From the NCBI GenBank assembly GCA_022447275.1, contig JAKVBK010000011.1:1-64000 (forward strand): a DNA stretch of 64,000 nt. Direction: 5' to 3'. The notes below the pieces were generated by a model. It was not told the DNA's origin. It saw nothing but the letters and a program-made list of their open reading frames with translations, and made no database searches. Positions 25,669 through 34,848 of this stretch are shown here, piece after piece. Both the position numbers and the translations under genes were made by a program. Each line of letters opens with the position of its first letter. Position 1 is the first letter of the stretch. The stretch comes from Oceanicola sp. GTDB taxonomy: Bacteria > Pseudomonadota > Alphaproteobacteria > Rhodobacterales > Rhodobacteraceae.

Positions 25669-26559
25669 TCAGGTGTCGTCGGGATCGCGCAGCCAGCGCG
25701 GCTCGAGAACAACGACCGTAGGCCGGGCCGGCAGATCCCGCAAGCTCAGCTCGATATGGCTTGTGCCCGGCCGCGAGATATCGAAGCCATCCGACATCCC
25801 ATCGAGGAATTCCTGAAGGGTCAGCCCACCAAACCAATGCATCGGGATCACGACCGACGCCTTCATCCGCGCCATCATCCGCAGCAGGGTGGCTGTATCC
25901 AATGTCATGCCGCCATCCACCGGCGCCATCACAACGTCGAGCCGTCCGATGGCCGCATACTGGGCCTCGCTCGGCTCGTGGTGCAAATGTCCCAGATGGC
26001 CGATGCACAGCCCGCCAACCTCGAAGATGAAAATGGAATTGCCGTCTTTCTCAACTGAATCCGCCTCCCAGCGAGAGCGGATATCGGTGGTCACATTGCG
26101 GATGATCATGTGCTCAAGATCGAGCCAGTGCTCGGCCGGCGGGCCGGCCGCATCGCCCCACCCCCGCAGCACATGGGGGATCGCCGGATCGGGGTGGGCA
26201 GTCCAGTGCGTTTCATGGGCATGGTTCATGGTGACCACATCCGGCACAAGCGCGGTGGTGCCCAGAAATCCGGTGTAATCTGTGGCGGCCGTCAGGCCCT
26301 GAGCAGTTTCCAGCAGAAAGGTTGCATGGGCCACATAGTTCAGCCGCACGCTCCACGCATCCGCAAGCGGTGACCCGAATGCAGCCGGTTGCGCCTCCTG
26401 CGGGTCAGCCACGGCGGCGTGGTCAAACCAGTTCACGCCCGGTGCGGCATCGGCAATGGCGATGCAATGGGAGGGTCTGCGTTCCTGCGCGGTGGCGGGC
26501 AAGGCTAAGCCGCAAGCGAAGGCGAGGGCAAGCGCCCGAATGAGATGCGATCTGAACAT
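25669..26559 (-). CDS. Exported metallo-beta-lactamase-fold hydrolase (UlaG-like)
   Basis: 296 residues with a signal peptide (MFRSHLIRALALAFACGLA, cleavage after ATAQ). The mature protein shows the MBL beta-lactamase strand pattern: YVAHATFLLETAQG, then VTMNHAHETH in place of the usual HxHxDH, GHLGHLHHE, and VVIPMHWFGG. This is the UlaG/L-ascorbate lactonase-like subgroup. The start has a full AGGAGG 9 bases ahead. It lies 24 bases from the start of the dehydrogenase gene, so the two are probably co-transcribed. Confidence 0.85.
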   Translation of the reverse strand: MFRSHLIRALALAFACGLALPATAQERRPSHCIAIADAAPGVNWFDHAAVADPQEAQPAAFGSPLADAWSVRLNYVAHATFLLETAQGLTAATDYTGFLGTTALVPDVVTMNHAHETHWTAHPDPAIPHVLRGWGDAAGPPAEHWLDLEHMIIRNVTTDIRSRWEADSVEKDGNSIFIFEVGGLCIGHLGHLHHEPSEAQYAAIGRLDVVMAPVDGGMTLDTATLLRMMARMKASVVIPMHWFGGLTLQEFLDGMSDGFDISRPGTSHIELSLRDLPARPTVVVLEPRWLRDPDDT

Positions 26560-26722
26560 GGGCGCAGCCTCCTGTGGTTGGCCAAAGGATAGGATGCGCC
26601 GCAGCCTTGTCACCCTGTGGATTGCAGCAATCCTGACCGAAGCCCCGAGAAAGCGCCGCGGGCGGCCTGCAGGCGCCGCCGCCAATGGCAGGCGGTGCCA
26701 AATAGACCAGCCATTGGGGCGC

Positions 26723-27316
26723 TCAGTTTGGCGTGATATCCTGCACCTTGCCGCGCCGATCGTGGCGCAGGTTGGCATAGAGCACGTGGTTCGACCACCT
26801 TCCGTTGATCTGCAGGTAGCTCTGCGCCACGCCCTCATATTTGAAGCCACAGCTTTCCAGCACCCCGCGCGACGCCCGGTTTTCCGGCAGGCAGGCCGCC
26901 TCGACCCGGCTGAGGCCTAATTCGGTGAAGGCATGGTGGGTCAGCGTGCTGATTGCTTCGCGCATGTAGCCCTGCCGCGCAAACGGTTGGCCAATCCAAT
27001 AGCCCAGCGTCCCGACCTGCGCGGGCCCGCGCCGAATATTGTCCAGCGTTATGGCCCCCAAGAGGCTGTTGTCGGATTGTCGGATCAGGAAAAGGGGCAG
27101 CGCCGTGCCGCCAGAATGCGCCCTCTGGGCCCAGTGCACGCGGTTGGTGAAGGCCCTGCGTGACAGGTGATCATTTGACCATTGCGGCTCCCATGGTTGC
27201 AGGAAGACCGCGCTTTCACGGCGCAGGCTGGTCCAGGCGCGAAAATCCGAATGCGCAGGCAGGCGGAGGATCATCCGCTCGGTCACGATCCGGATTCCAC
27301 GCCGCCGTAACAACAT
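26723..27316 (-). CDS. RimJ-type N-acetyltransferase
   Basis: 197 residues. ERMILRLPAHSDF at the N-terminus and the acetyl-CoA loop region FARQGYMREA, followed by NRASRGVLESCGFKYEGV, match ribosomal-protein-Ala acetyltransferases of the RimJ/RimL group. It starts at the ATG at 27316, sharing one base with the TGA of the M16 peptidase gene (TGATG), so it is the last gene of the threonine synthase run. The acceptor protein is an inference from the family. Confidence 0.85.
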   Translation of the reverse strand: MLLRRRGIRIVTERMILRLPAHSDFRAWTSLRRESAVFLQPWEPQWSNDHLSRRAFTNRVHWAQRAHSGGTALPLFLIRQSDNSLLGAITLDNIRRGPAQVGTLGYWIGQPFARQGYMREAISTLTHHAFTELGLSRVEAACLPENRASRGVLESCGFKYEGVAQSYLQINGRWSNHVLYANLRHDRRGKVQDITPN

Positions 27317-28575
27317 CAGGCGACCAGCCTCTCCTGCAGGTCCGCACGGCTTGGGGCGTCCGCCGCCTGACCGTAGAACGCCACAGCCAACTCTCCGCCC
27401 GCAAGATTGCGCGCAAACGCAGCCACTGCATCGCGGCTGACCGCATCCACGCGCGCCACGGTTTCCTCGAGCGCGGGCACCCGGTTCCAGATCGATACCA
27501 GCCGCGCAAGACGCTCGGCCCGGCTTGACGGGCTTTCCAGCCCCATCAACAGCCCCGCCTTCATCTGGGCGCGGGCACGAGCGACCTCTTGCTCCGAGAT
27601 ATCGCGGCCCGCACGCGCCAATTCAGAGGCTGTCACCTCTGCCAACGAACGGATATCGGCCTCTGACGTACCTGCATAGATCGTGGTCATGCCGGTATCG
27701 GCATAGGCGCCTGCCTGCGCGAACACCGTGTAACACAGGCCACGCTTTTCGCGCAGTTCCTGAAACAGGCGCGAGGACATGCCACCGCCCATGGCCGAAG
27801 CAAAGATCTGGGCCGTGTAGATATCCTCATCCCGGTAACCGGGGCTCTCGAAGGCCAGCGCCATATGCACCTGCTCGAGCGATTTGATCTCGCGGCGCTC
27901 GCCGCCGGCGAAGCGCGCCGGCTCGATCGCAATCTGGGACACGGGCTGCAAATGCCCGAAAAGCGCCTCGGCCTGGCGCATGATCTCATCATGATCGACC
28001 GCACCAGCCGCCGAGAGGATCATCTGGCCCGGTCCGTAATTCTCAGCCACAAAGCGCGACAGGTCATCGCGTTGGAAGCTAGAGACCCGCTCCGCCGGGC
28101 CGAGGATCGTGCGCCCCATAGCCTGGCTGGGATAGGCTGCTTCCTGAAGCCAATCAAAAATAATGTCATCGGGCGTATCAAGGGATTGCCCGATCTCCTG
28201 GAGGATCACGCCCCGCTCCACCTCGATTTCATCGGAGGCAAAGGCCGGGTTCAGTACAATGTCGCCGAGGATGTCGAGGGCCAGCGCTACGTCCTGCTGC
28301 AGGACGCGGGCATAGTAGGCCGTCATTTCACGCGAGGTGTAGGCGTTGATATAACCGCCGACATCCTCGATCTCTTCCGCAATCTGAAGGGCTGAACGGC
28401 GCGCTGTGCCCTTGAACGCCATATGTTCAAGGAAATGGGCAATGCCGTTCTGCTCGAGGCGCTCATGGCGTCCACCGGCATCAATCCAAAGGCCGATCGC
28501 CGCCGATTGCAGCGCGGGCATGTCTTCGGTGACGACACGCAGGCCGTTGGGGAGGGTATCGAGACGTACTGTCAA
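27316..28575 (-). CDS. M16 zinc peptidase, mitochondrial processing peptidase-like
   Basis: 419 residues. The inverted zinc motif HFLEH (HxxEH) is near residue 48, with the second glutamate about 77 residues on in the ASTREM region type segment; the C-terminal half carries the R/Y substrate-binding segment ESPGYRDEDIYTAQI-GGGMSSRLFQELRE. Bacterial single-chain relatives cut peptides in the cytoplasm and resemble the beta subunit of mitochondrial MPP. It overlaps thrC by ATGA and the acetyltransferase by one base. Neighbours follow the usual alphaproteobacterial order. Confidence 0.93.
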   Translation of the reverse strand: MTVRLDTLPNGLRVVTEDMPALQSAAIGLWIDAGGRHERLEQNGIAHFLEHMAFKGTARRSALQIAEEIEDVGGYINAYTSREMTAYYARVLQQDVALALDILGDIVLNPAFASDEIEVERGVILQEIGQSLDTPDDIIFDWLQEAAYPSQAMGRTILGPAERVSSFQRDDLSRFVAENYGPGQMILSAAGAVDHDEIMRQAEALFGHLQPVSQIAIEPARFAGGERREIKSLEQVHMALAFESPGYRDEDIYTAQIFASAMGGGMSSRLFQELREKRGLCYTVFAQAGAYADTGMTTIYAGTSEADIRSLAEVTASELARAGRDISEQEVARARAQMKAGLLMGLESPSSRAERLARLVSIWNRVPALEETVARVDAVSRDAVAAFARNLAGGELAVAFYGQAADAPSRADLQERLVA

Positions 28576-29960
28576 ACGCTGCGCCTTTCCTCGATCAGGG
28601 TTTCCAGGGCGGTGAGGTCATTGGCCACCTGCGTCAGCCGCTCAGGCCGCTCAAACAGATCGGCCATCCGGTCTGGCAGCGGTGGATGGATGCCGGTGGC
28701 AGCCTCCACCGCGGCAGGGAACTTGGCGGGGTGGGCGGTGGCCAATGTCACCATTGGGTTGGCCCCGATATGGGGCTCGGCCACATGCACGCCAACGGCG
28801 GAATGGGGGCACAGCAATTCATGGGTGCTGTGATAGGCGCGGGCGATGGTGGCGCTGGTGGCCGCCTCGTCCGCCATGCCGGAGCCATAGGCCTCCTGCA
28901 GCTTGCCCAGCACCCCTTGCGAAACCGTGAAGCCGCCCTTGTGCTTGAGTTCGTCCATCAGCTGAGCGATGGCCGCGCCGTCGCGATCATAGAGATCAAA
29001 GAGGGCGCGTTCAAAATTGGAAGACACCTCGATGTCCATGGACGGGCTGATCGTCGGCTCGACGCCCTGCTTTTCATAGGCCCCGGTGCGGATGCAGCGG
29101 TGCAGGATATCATTGCGGTTGGTGGCCACCACAAGCCGCCCGATCGGCAAGCCCATAGCCCGCGCCACATGGCCCGCAAAGATATCGCCGAAATTGCCCG
29201 TCGGGACGGTGAAATCCACTGCACGGCCCGGTGCCCCGAGGCTCGTTGCGGCCGAAAAATAGTACACCACCTGCGCCAGAACGCGCGCCCAATTGATCGA
29301 GTTGACCCCGGCGAGGCCAACCCTGTCCCGGAAATCGAAATCGTTGAACATGTCTTTCAGGCGGGCCTGACAATCGTCAAAATCCCCTTCAAGAGCCAAC
29401 GCATGAACGTTGCTTTCAACCGGGGTTGTCATCTGGCGACGCTGCACATCGGACACCCGGCCATGGGGGTACAGGATAAACACATCCACATTGGACAGGC
29501 CGCGGAACGCCTCGATGGCGGCCGATCCGGTGTCACCGGAGGTTGCCCCCACGATCGTGACCCGTCGGCCCGAGCGGCCCAACGCCACTTGGAACATCTG
29601 TCCGATCAACTGCATGGCGAAATCCTTGAACGCCAGCGTCGGCCCGTGAAATAGCTCCAGCAAGTGATGGTTGGGGCCGAGTTGCACAAGGGGCGCGCGC
29701 GCGTCATGCCCAAAGCCTGCATAAGCTTTGGCAATGATCTCGCGGAACGTGTCATCGTCAAACGCATCGCCCACGAAGGGGCGCATCACGCGAAAGGCAA
29801 TTTCCTCGTAGGGCTGGCCCGCGAGCGCCGCGATCTCTGCGTCCGACATCTGCGGGACCTGGGCCGGCACATAGAGGCCACCATCCCGGGCAAGGCCCGT
29901 CAGCATAGCCTCTTCGAAGCTGAGCTCGGGGGCTTGGCCCCGGGTCGAGATATAGCGCAT
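28572..29960 (-). CDS. thrC: Threonine synthase
   Basis: 462 residues, type with the long N-terminal domain starting MRYISTRGQAPELSFEEAMLTGLARDGGLYVP pattern (shortened here to the first and last parts). The PLP lysine is in FHGPTLAFKDFA, and GATSGDTGSAAIEA is the phosphate-binding loop. It converts O-phosphohomoserine to threonine. It lies 11 bases after the surf1 gene and overlaps the M16 peptidase gene. Threonine demand therefore shares a transcript with cytochrome oxidase maturation, a gene order often seen in Rhodobacterales. Confidence 0.95.
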   Translation of the reverse strand: MRYISTRGQAPELSFEEAMLTGLARDGGLYVPAQVPQMSDAEIAALAGQPYEEIAFRVMRPFVGDAFDDDTFREIIAKAYAGFGHDARAPLVQLGPNHHLLELFHGPTLAFKDFAMQLIGQMFQVALGRSGRRVTIVGATSGDTGSAAIEAFRGLSNVDVFILYPHGRVSDVQRRQMTTPVESNVHALALEGDFDDCQARLKDMFNDFDFRDRVGLAGVNSINWARVLAQVVYYFSAATSLGAPGRAVDFTVPTGNFGDIFAGHVARAMGLPIGRLVVATNRNDILHRCIRTGAYEKQGVEPTISPSMDIEVSSNFERALFDLYDRDGAAIAQLMDELKHKGGFTVSQGVLGKLQEAYGSGMADEAATSATIARAYHSTHELLCPHSAVGVHVAEPHIGANPMVTLATAHPAKFPAAVEAATGIHPPLPDRMADLFERPERLTQVANDLTALETLIEERRSV

Positions 29961-29971
29961 GTCCTACCGTC

Positions 29972-30643
29972 CTAGCTGGTCTTGCGGCTCGCCATACGCC
30001 AGATCCAGAACAGTGTCATCCCCGCCCAGACAAGGGCGAGGCCATACCACGTCATGGCGTAGCCGAGGTGATCGTTGGGAATGCCCGCGCTGCCGGTCGG
30101 CAGGGGCTGGGTTTGCTTGTCGGGACGCACCGTGCGCGCCACGACCAAAGTGGCCTCGGTCTCCAACTCATCAGCCATCTGATCGAGGTCCCGGGCGAAC
30201 CAGTCATTGCGCGCAACGTCATTTTCAGGCGTTGAGCCGTTCCTGTCGTCGGGCCAGCGCAGATTGCCGACAATCGCAGCCTCACCTGCCGGACGCTCCT
30301 GCCGCCTTTGCGCGGCCCGCACATAGCCGAGATCCACCAGCACCCGACGGCCATCAGCCATTTCAAGGGCGCGGATCAGGCGATAGCCGGCGCCCTGCCC
30401 CTTCGTGGACACAAGCACCTGCAATTCGCGCGGACCCAGCTGGCCTTCAACGGTGACGGCAAGGAAGTTATCTTTGTCCGGATCCGGCACAGCGGGCAAG
30501 GGTACGGGATCGGCCAAAAGCCGCGCCTCGATATCTGCCAACAAGGCTTCCTTCCAGGCCAAACGCTCGATTTGCCAATTGCCCAGCAGAACGAGCACGA
30601 CAGTGCCGAGCAGTCCGATCGCGATGGGGGCAATGAAGCGCAT
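29972..30643 (-). CDS. SURF1 family cytochrome oxidase assembly protein
   Basis: 223 residues with one membrane helix at each end (IAPIAIGLLGTVVLVLLGNW and WYGLALVWAGMTLFWIW) and a soluble domain between them facing the periplasm, the layout of SURF1/Shy1. Conserved features are GNWQIERLAWKEALL and the C-terminal NDHLGYAMTWYGLA. It helps insert haem a into subunit I of aa3-type oxidase. Start at ATG 30643 (AGGGAT ahead). Together with ctaB, ctaG, ctaC and ctaE it forms one maturation cluster. Confidence 0.93.
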   Translation of the reverse strand: MRFIAPIAIGLLGTVVLVLLGNWQIERLAWKEALLADIEARLLADPVPLPAVPDPDKDNFLAVTVEGQLGPRELQVLVSTKGQGAGYRLIRALEMADGRRVLVDLGYVRAAQRRQERPAGEAAIVGNLRWPDDRNGSTPENDVARNDWFARDLDQMADELETEATLVVARTVRPDKQTQPLPTGSAGIPNDHLGYAMTWYGLALVWAGMTLFWIWRMASRKTS

Positions 30644-30860
30644 GGCATATCCCTGTTGGCCGCAACCCATGTTGCGAGCGGGCTTTGCCTATCCTGTTTC
30701 TGTCCGGGATTAAAGCACCCTGCGCGCGCCCGTCTCCCGCAGATAGGACGGGCAACACGCCATACGGCACACGCCGTCTTGGCAACGGCACTCTGGCAGT
30801 GTCCATGCTCCGGCGCGCGGGTGCCTTTAGCTCGAGGGGATACGCAGAATTGCCCCAAAC

Positions 30861-30890
30861 AAAAGGGGCGCAGCCGATGCCGCGCCCCTT
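30861..30890 (-). terminator. Terminator downstream of ctaE
   Basis: Stem AAGGGGCGC / GCGCCCCTT (30863-30871 and 30882-30890) with a 10-base loop, read on the minus strand and followed by TTGTTTGG. It separates ctaE from surf1, so surf1-thrC may need readthrough or a promoter in the 220 bases that follow. Confidence 0.8.
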
Positions 30891-30938
30891 CAAAATTTCT
30901 GCCGATCCTTGTTGAATCTGCGCTGAGATCAGCCCCAG

Positions 30939-31745
30939 TTAGCCGCCCCAGACATAGACAGCTGCAAACAGGAACAGCCAGACCACGTCCACGAAGTGCC
31001 AGTACCAAGCAGCAGCCTCAAAGCCGATGTGGCTGTCGGCTGTGAAGTGGCCAGCCCGCACACGCAGGTAGCAGATGAACAGGAAGATCGTGCCCACGAT
31101 CACGTGGAAGCCATGGAAGCCCGTGGCCATGTAGAAGTTGGCACCATAGATGTTGCCCGAGAAGCCAAAGGCAGCGTGGCTGTATTCGTAGGCCTGGAAC
31201 ACGGTGAACACCATGCCCAGCAGGACAGCGATGATCAGACCGTTGGCCACATCCTTGCGGTTGTCCTCATGCACCAGCGCGTGGTGCGCCCACGTGGCGG
31301 CACAGCCAGAGCACAGCAGGATCAGCGTGTTGATCAGCGGCAGGTGCCAAGGATCAAACGTCTCGATGCCAGCGGGGGGCCAAACACCATCGACAGCGGG
31401 CGACATGCCGCCGGGATCCATCGGATAGAGCGCATGCTTGAAGAACGACCAGAACCACGCCGAGAAGAACATCACCTCGGACATGATGAACAGGATGAAG
31501 CCGTAGCGCAGACCGATCAGAACAACCGGCGTGTGATCGCCCGCCTGGTTTTCGGCAATTGTCTCAGACCACCAGCCGAACATGGTGTAGAGGACGCCAG
31601 CCAAGCCCGCAAAGAAGACAAACGGTGTCACCGCATGCATCCACATGACGGCGCCAAACAGCATGACAAACCCGCTTGCTGCGCCGATGAGCGGCCACAA
31701 AGAGGGGTTCAGGATGTGGTAGTCGTGGTTTTTTTCATGTGCCAT
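30939..31745 (-). CDS. ctaE: Cytochrome c oxidase subunit III
   Basis: 268 residues with 7 hydrophobic helices. Typical stretches are [16 protein letters not shown] at the N-terminus, [18 protein letters not shown] (with the conserved Glu), [11 protein letters not shown] and [14 protein letters not shown] near the end. It is the third core subunit of the aa3 oxidase in the inner membrane and keeps the proton uptake path active. Subunit I (ctaD) is not in the window, as is common because it is coded elsewhere. Confidence 0.97.
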   Translation of the reverse strand: MAHEKNHDYHILNPSLWPLIGAASGFVMLFGAVMWMHAVTPFVFFAGLAGVLYTMFGWWSETIAENQAGDHTPVVLIGLRYGFILFIMSEVMFFSAWFWSFFKHALYPMDPGGMSPAVDGVWPPAGIETFDPWHLPLINTLILLCSGCAATWAHHALVHEDNRKDVANGLIIAVLLGMVFTVFQAYEYSHAAFGFSGNIYGANFYMATGFHGFHVIVGTIFLFICYLRVRAGHFTADSHIGFEAAAWYWHFVDVVWLFLFAAVYVWGG

Positions 31746-31839
31746 CGGGTGTCCCTTTCCGGCGTGGGTCTTGTTGCGTGGCGGAGTTTGGCACCCGCCT
31801 TATTCGTGGATGGCGCCGGGAAAGCCCCGGCCCCGGTGT

Positions 31840-32436
31840 TCAGTTCAGATCGTCCCCAGATGCCGAAGGCAGGTCCAAGGCGGCCTGCTGCTCCTCGGGC
31901 AGATCAATCTCATAAAACGTGTACGACAGCGTGATCGAGTGGACGTATTTCGCGTCGCGGTCCGTGACGATTTCGGGGTCAACGAAGAAGGTTACGGGCA
32001 TCATCACCCGCTCTCCGGGCTGCAACACCTGCTCCTCAAAGCAGAAGCAGGCGATTTTGACGAAGAACCCGCCGGCCTCATAGGGGGCCACGTTGTAGCT
32101 GGCAGAGCCGGCCACCGGACGGTCGGTCGGGTTGTAGGCTTCATAGAAAGCCAGCCCGGTTTCCCCAATGCGCAGTTCCATCTCATGCTCGACGGCTTTG
32201 AACTCCCACGGGAAGCCCCGTGCCTTGGAGGCATCAAACCGCACGGTGACGGTCTGATCGAGAATGTCCTCGGGTGCTGTTTCTGCCACGAGCGTTGTGC
32301 CCCCGAATCCGGTGACACGGCAGAACCAGTCGTAAAACGGCACCGAAGCCCAAGCCAGCGCGCCCATGACCACCACAACGGTCGCCGCCTGTGCGGCGGT
32401 CCGTGTCTTTGGGTCAAGTCCACTGAAAAGCTTCAT
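31840..32436 (-). CDS. ctaG: CtaG/Cox11 copper insertion protein
   Basis: 198 residues: an N-terminal membrane helix (TAAQAATVVVVMGALAWAS) followed by a periplasmic immunoglobulin-like domain with the copper motif CFCF (IACFCFEEQ) and the conserved VPFYDWFCRVTGFGG. It delivers copper to the CuB site of subunit I. It starts 2 bases after the stop of the small CoxF-like gene and precedes ctaE by ~95 bases. Confidence 0.96.
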   Translation of the reverse strand: MKLFSGLDPKTRTAAQAATVVVVMGALAWASVPFYDWFCRVTGFGGTTLVAETAPEDILDQTVTVRFDASKARGFPWEFKAVEHEMELRIGETGLAFYEAYNPTDRPVAGSASYNVAPYEAGGFFVKIACFCFEEQVLQPGERVMMPVTFFVDPEIVTDRDAKYVHSITLSYTFYEIDLPEEQQAALDLPSASGDDLN

Positions 32437-32438
32437 GC

Positions 32439-32621
32439 TCAGCTATCCTCCACGGCCAGAGCAGGACGCACGACGTGATCAAAGCTCTCCTGCGGGCCCA
32501 CATTGGTGATCTTGACTGCAGAGAGGCCGAACACAATCAGCGCGAAGGTGGCCAGAATCAGGCCGACGCCCACGTTGCGGCTTTTCCGGCGGGTGTGGAT
32601 TTCATGCTCGGCACGGATCAT
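32439..32621 (-). CDS. Small CoxF-like membrane protein
   Basis: 60 residues: basic N-terminus (MIRAEHEIHTRRKSRN), one membrane helix (VGVGLILATFALIVFGLSAV), short tail. GGAGGG lies ahead of the ATG. It lies between ctaB and ctaG with 1- and 2-base gaps, where other alphaproteobacteria have a similar small membrane protein called CoxF, probably an assembly or stabilising factor of cytochrome c oxidase. The position is the main evidence for the name. Confidence 0.8.
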   Translation of the reverse strand: MIRAEHEIHTRRKSRNVGVGLILATFALIVFGLSAVKITNVGPQESFDHVVRPALAVEDS

Positions 32622-32622
32622 C

Positions 32623-33564
32623 TCAGAACCCTCCCCAAAGGCCAGCGCTGCGCAGGGCCGCGTCGCCCAGCAGGGCACCGAAATGCAGGAAGAGATACAG
32701 CAGCGAGAACTTGAAGAAGGATTTCTCAACCGCAAAGCCATCGGCGTCGGCTGCCGCACGGTCCCGGCGCAGAATATCGAATGCCCCTTTGCAGAAGATC
32801 GCATTCATGACGACGGCAACGCTCAAGTAGATTGGACCGCCGATGGAGGTGAAGCCCATGCCAATGGCAAAGGCGGCCAGAACCAGCGTGTAAACAAAGA
32901 TGTGACGGCGGGTGGATCTGTGCCCGTGCGTTACGGTCAGCATTGGCACACCGGCGTTCGAATAGTCATCTTTCATGAACAGAGCGAGCGCCCAGAAATG
33001 CGGCGGCGTCCACAGGAAGATCAGCATGAACATGCAGATCGATTCGATCGACACGCCCCCGGTGGCGATCGCCCAGCCAATCATCGGAGGGAAAGCCCCG
33101 GCTGCGCCCCCAATGACAATGTTCTGAGGCGTCCAGCGCTTGAGCCACATAGAGTAGACAACAGCGTAGAAGAAGATCGTGAAGGCCAGCAGCGCGGCGG
33201 CCAGCAGATTAGCCGCCAAGCCCACCATGATCACCGACAGACCGGACAGGCCAAGGCCCAGCGCAAGCGCATCAGAGGCAGGCACACGGCCATCAGGGAT
33301 GGGGCGGCGTGCGGTCCGACGCATCACCTCATCAATGTCGGCATCCCACCACATATTCAAAGCACCAGATGCCCCTGCTCCGATGGCGACAAACAGGATC
33401 GCCGTAAAGCCAACCATGGGGTGCACGCTTTGCGGAGCCACCAAAAGCCCGGCAAGCGCGGTAAACACCACAAGCGACATGACGCGCGGCTTCAGGAGGT
33501 CGAAGTAATCCTTCAGGCCGGGCTCCCGTGCGACGCCGGGAGCGTAAAGATCTGTGTCCGCCAT
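32623..33564 (-). CDS. ctaB: Protohaem IX farnesyltransferase (haem O synthase)
   Basis: 313 residues, about 9 membrane helices of the UbiA prenyltransferase superfamily. The first Asp-rich motif is NMWWDADIDEVMRRT; the second is the KDDYSNAGVPML segment. It attaches a farnesyl group to protohaem, giving haem O for the aa3 oxidase. A terminator-like hairpin lies between it and ctaC, so it may be made at a lower level than subunit II. Start ATG at 33564. Confidence 0.96.
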   Translation of the reverse strand: MADTDLYAPGVAREPGLKDYFDLLKPRVMSLVVFTALAGLLVAPQSVHPMVGFTAILFVAIGAGASGALNMWWDADIDEVMRRTARRPIPDGRVPASDALALGLGLSGLSVIMVGLAANLLAAALLAFTIFFYAVVYSMWLKRWTPQNIVIGGAAGAFPPMIGWAIATGGVSIESICMFMLIFLWTPPHFWALALFMKDDYSNAGVPMLTVTHGHRSTRRHIFVYTLVLAAFAIGMGFTSIGGPIYLSVAVVMNAIFCKGAFDILRRDRAAADADGFAVEKSFFKFSLLYLFLHFGALLGDAALRSAGLWGGF

Positions 33565-33644
33565 TCTACCAATCCCCTCCAGTCGGGATCCATTCGTAGT
33601 GATGAGCTGCCTACAAGGGCCGTCAGGTTGCTACGCGGTTCAAA

Positions 33645-33666
33645 AGCGCGCCGTGCTTGGCGCGCT
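33645..33666 (-). terminator. Terminator/attenuator between ctaC and ctaB
   Basis: Minus-strand stem AGCGCGCC / GGCGCGCT with a 6-base loop followed by TTTTGAA. It lies in the 185-base gap after the ctaC stop. It probably lets part of the transcription through to ctaB, because ctaB and its partners have no other obvious promoter in the remaining 80 bases. Confidence 0.7.
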
Positions 33667-33749
33667 CCAATCTTTTGGCCCTTCAGGCACGCGGCCTGCG
33701 TTGGGCATTGTGCCGGCCCCGCTCACATGGGAGGAGCCGGCCTTATTCC

Positions 33750-34613
33750 TCAGTCCGCCGAAGCGACATCCAACGTGCGCGGCGTGCCGGCATATTCCTC
33801 GATCGCGCCATCCAGCCATGCTTCATACACGTCTTGGCTCACGGCCTTGACGGTGATCGGCATGTAGGCGTGGTTGATGCCACAAAGCTCGGAGCACTGG
33901 CCGAAGTAGACGCCTTCCTGCTCGACGTTGAACCACAGTTCAGCAACGCGGCCGGGCACGCCATCCTGCTTCACGCCGAAGGCAGGGATCGTCCAGGAAT
34001 GGATCACGTCAGCAGCCGTCACCTGCACAACCACCGTCTTGTTGACGGGCACCACGATCGCAGTGTCGGTTGCCAGCAGGTAATGCTCGTCGGCATAGCC
34101 ATATTCCGGCAGTTCTTCGCGCGCCAACATCAGGCTGTCGAAGCCAAAGTCGTGCTCGGGATACTCATAGCCCCAGTACCACTGATATCCGGTGGCCTTC
34201 ACGACGATGTCGGCCTCTGGGATTTCCTGCTGCTTGAAGAGCACGGGCAGCGAGAAGGCACCGATGAACACGAGGATACCGATAGGCACCAGGGTCCACG
34301 TGATTTCCAGCGGCGAGTTGTGCGTGAAGGTGGCAGGCGTCTTGTTGCGCTTTTCGTAGAAGGCGAAGCAGGCATAGGCCAGCAGAGCCGTCACAAAGAG
34401 GCTGATGATCGTGATGATGACCAGCAGCAGACCATCGAGCCACTGCAGATCACGGGCCAGTTCCGTCACGGCGGGCTGGAAGCCCATCGCACCATCAACT
34501 GGAACACCAATAACGGGCAGGTCGCTTGGCACGGCCTGGGCCAGCGCCATGGGTGCTGTGAGCGTGGCGGCGAGAGCAGCGGCTGCTCCGCGGAAGCGTC
34601 GGTTCAGTTGCAT
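33750..34613 (-). CDS. ctaC: Cytochrome c oxidase subunit II
   Basis: 287 residues from ATG 34613 (AGGACGG ahead). A signal peptide (to about residue 25, ALAQA), two membrane helices, and a periplasmic cupredoxin domain with the CuA site DVIHSW ... [12 protein letters not shown]. It accepts electrons from cytochrome c. It is the promoter-proximal gene of the oxidase maturation cluster and is transcribed away from tldD, with 235 bases between them. Confidence 0.97.
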   Translation of the reverse strand: MQLNRRFRGAAAALAATLTAPMALAQAVPSDLPVIGVPVDGAMGFQPAVTELARDLQWLDGLLLVIITIISLFVTALLAYACFAFYEKRNKTPATFTHNSPLEITWTLVPIGILVFIGAFSLPVLFKQQEIPEADIVVKATGYQWYWGYEYPEHDFGFDSLMLAREELPEYGYADEHYLLATDTAIVVPVNKTVVVQVTAADVIHSWTIPAFGVKQDGVPGRVAELWFNVEQEGVYFGQCSELCGINHAYMPITVKAVSQDVYEAWLDGAIEEYAGTPRTLDVASAD

Positions 34614-34848
34614 GTGTCCGTCCTGTAGCGAGGGCGTTTCGTCGCCCCGTTCCCAATTCGGCCGCCCCGGCGATATCACATCGCAGCGCGCGGCATTGTT
34701 CCCTGGGCGCTAAACATCATATTGCACTATGGAGGATCAAGCTGTTCACGCGCGGCAATGCGCCGCTGAGCGGTAAAAAATCCAGTGAAATCGCAACGCA
34801 ACGGGCGTTGCCGGGCGCAATCCGCCCCGCAGGTATGCAGGAGTACAC

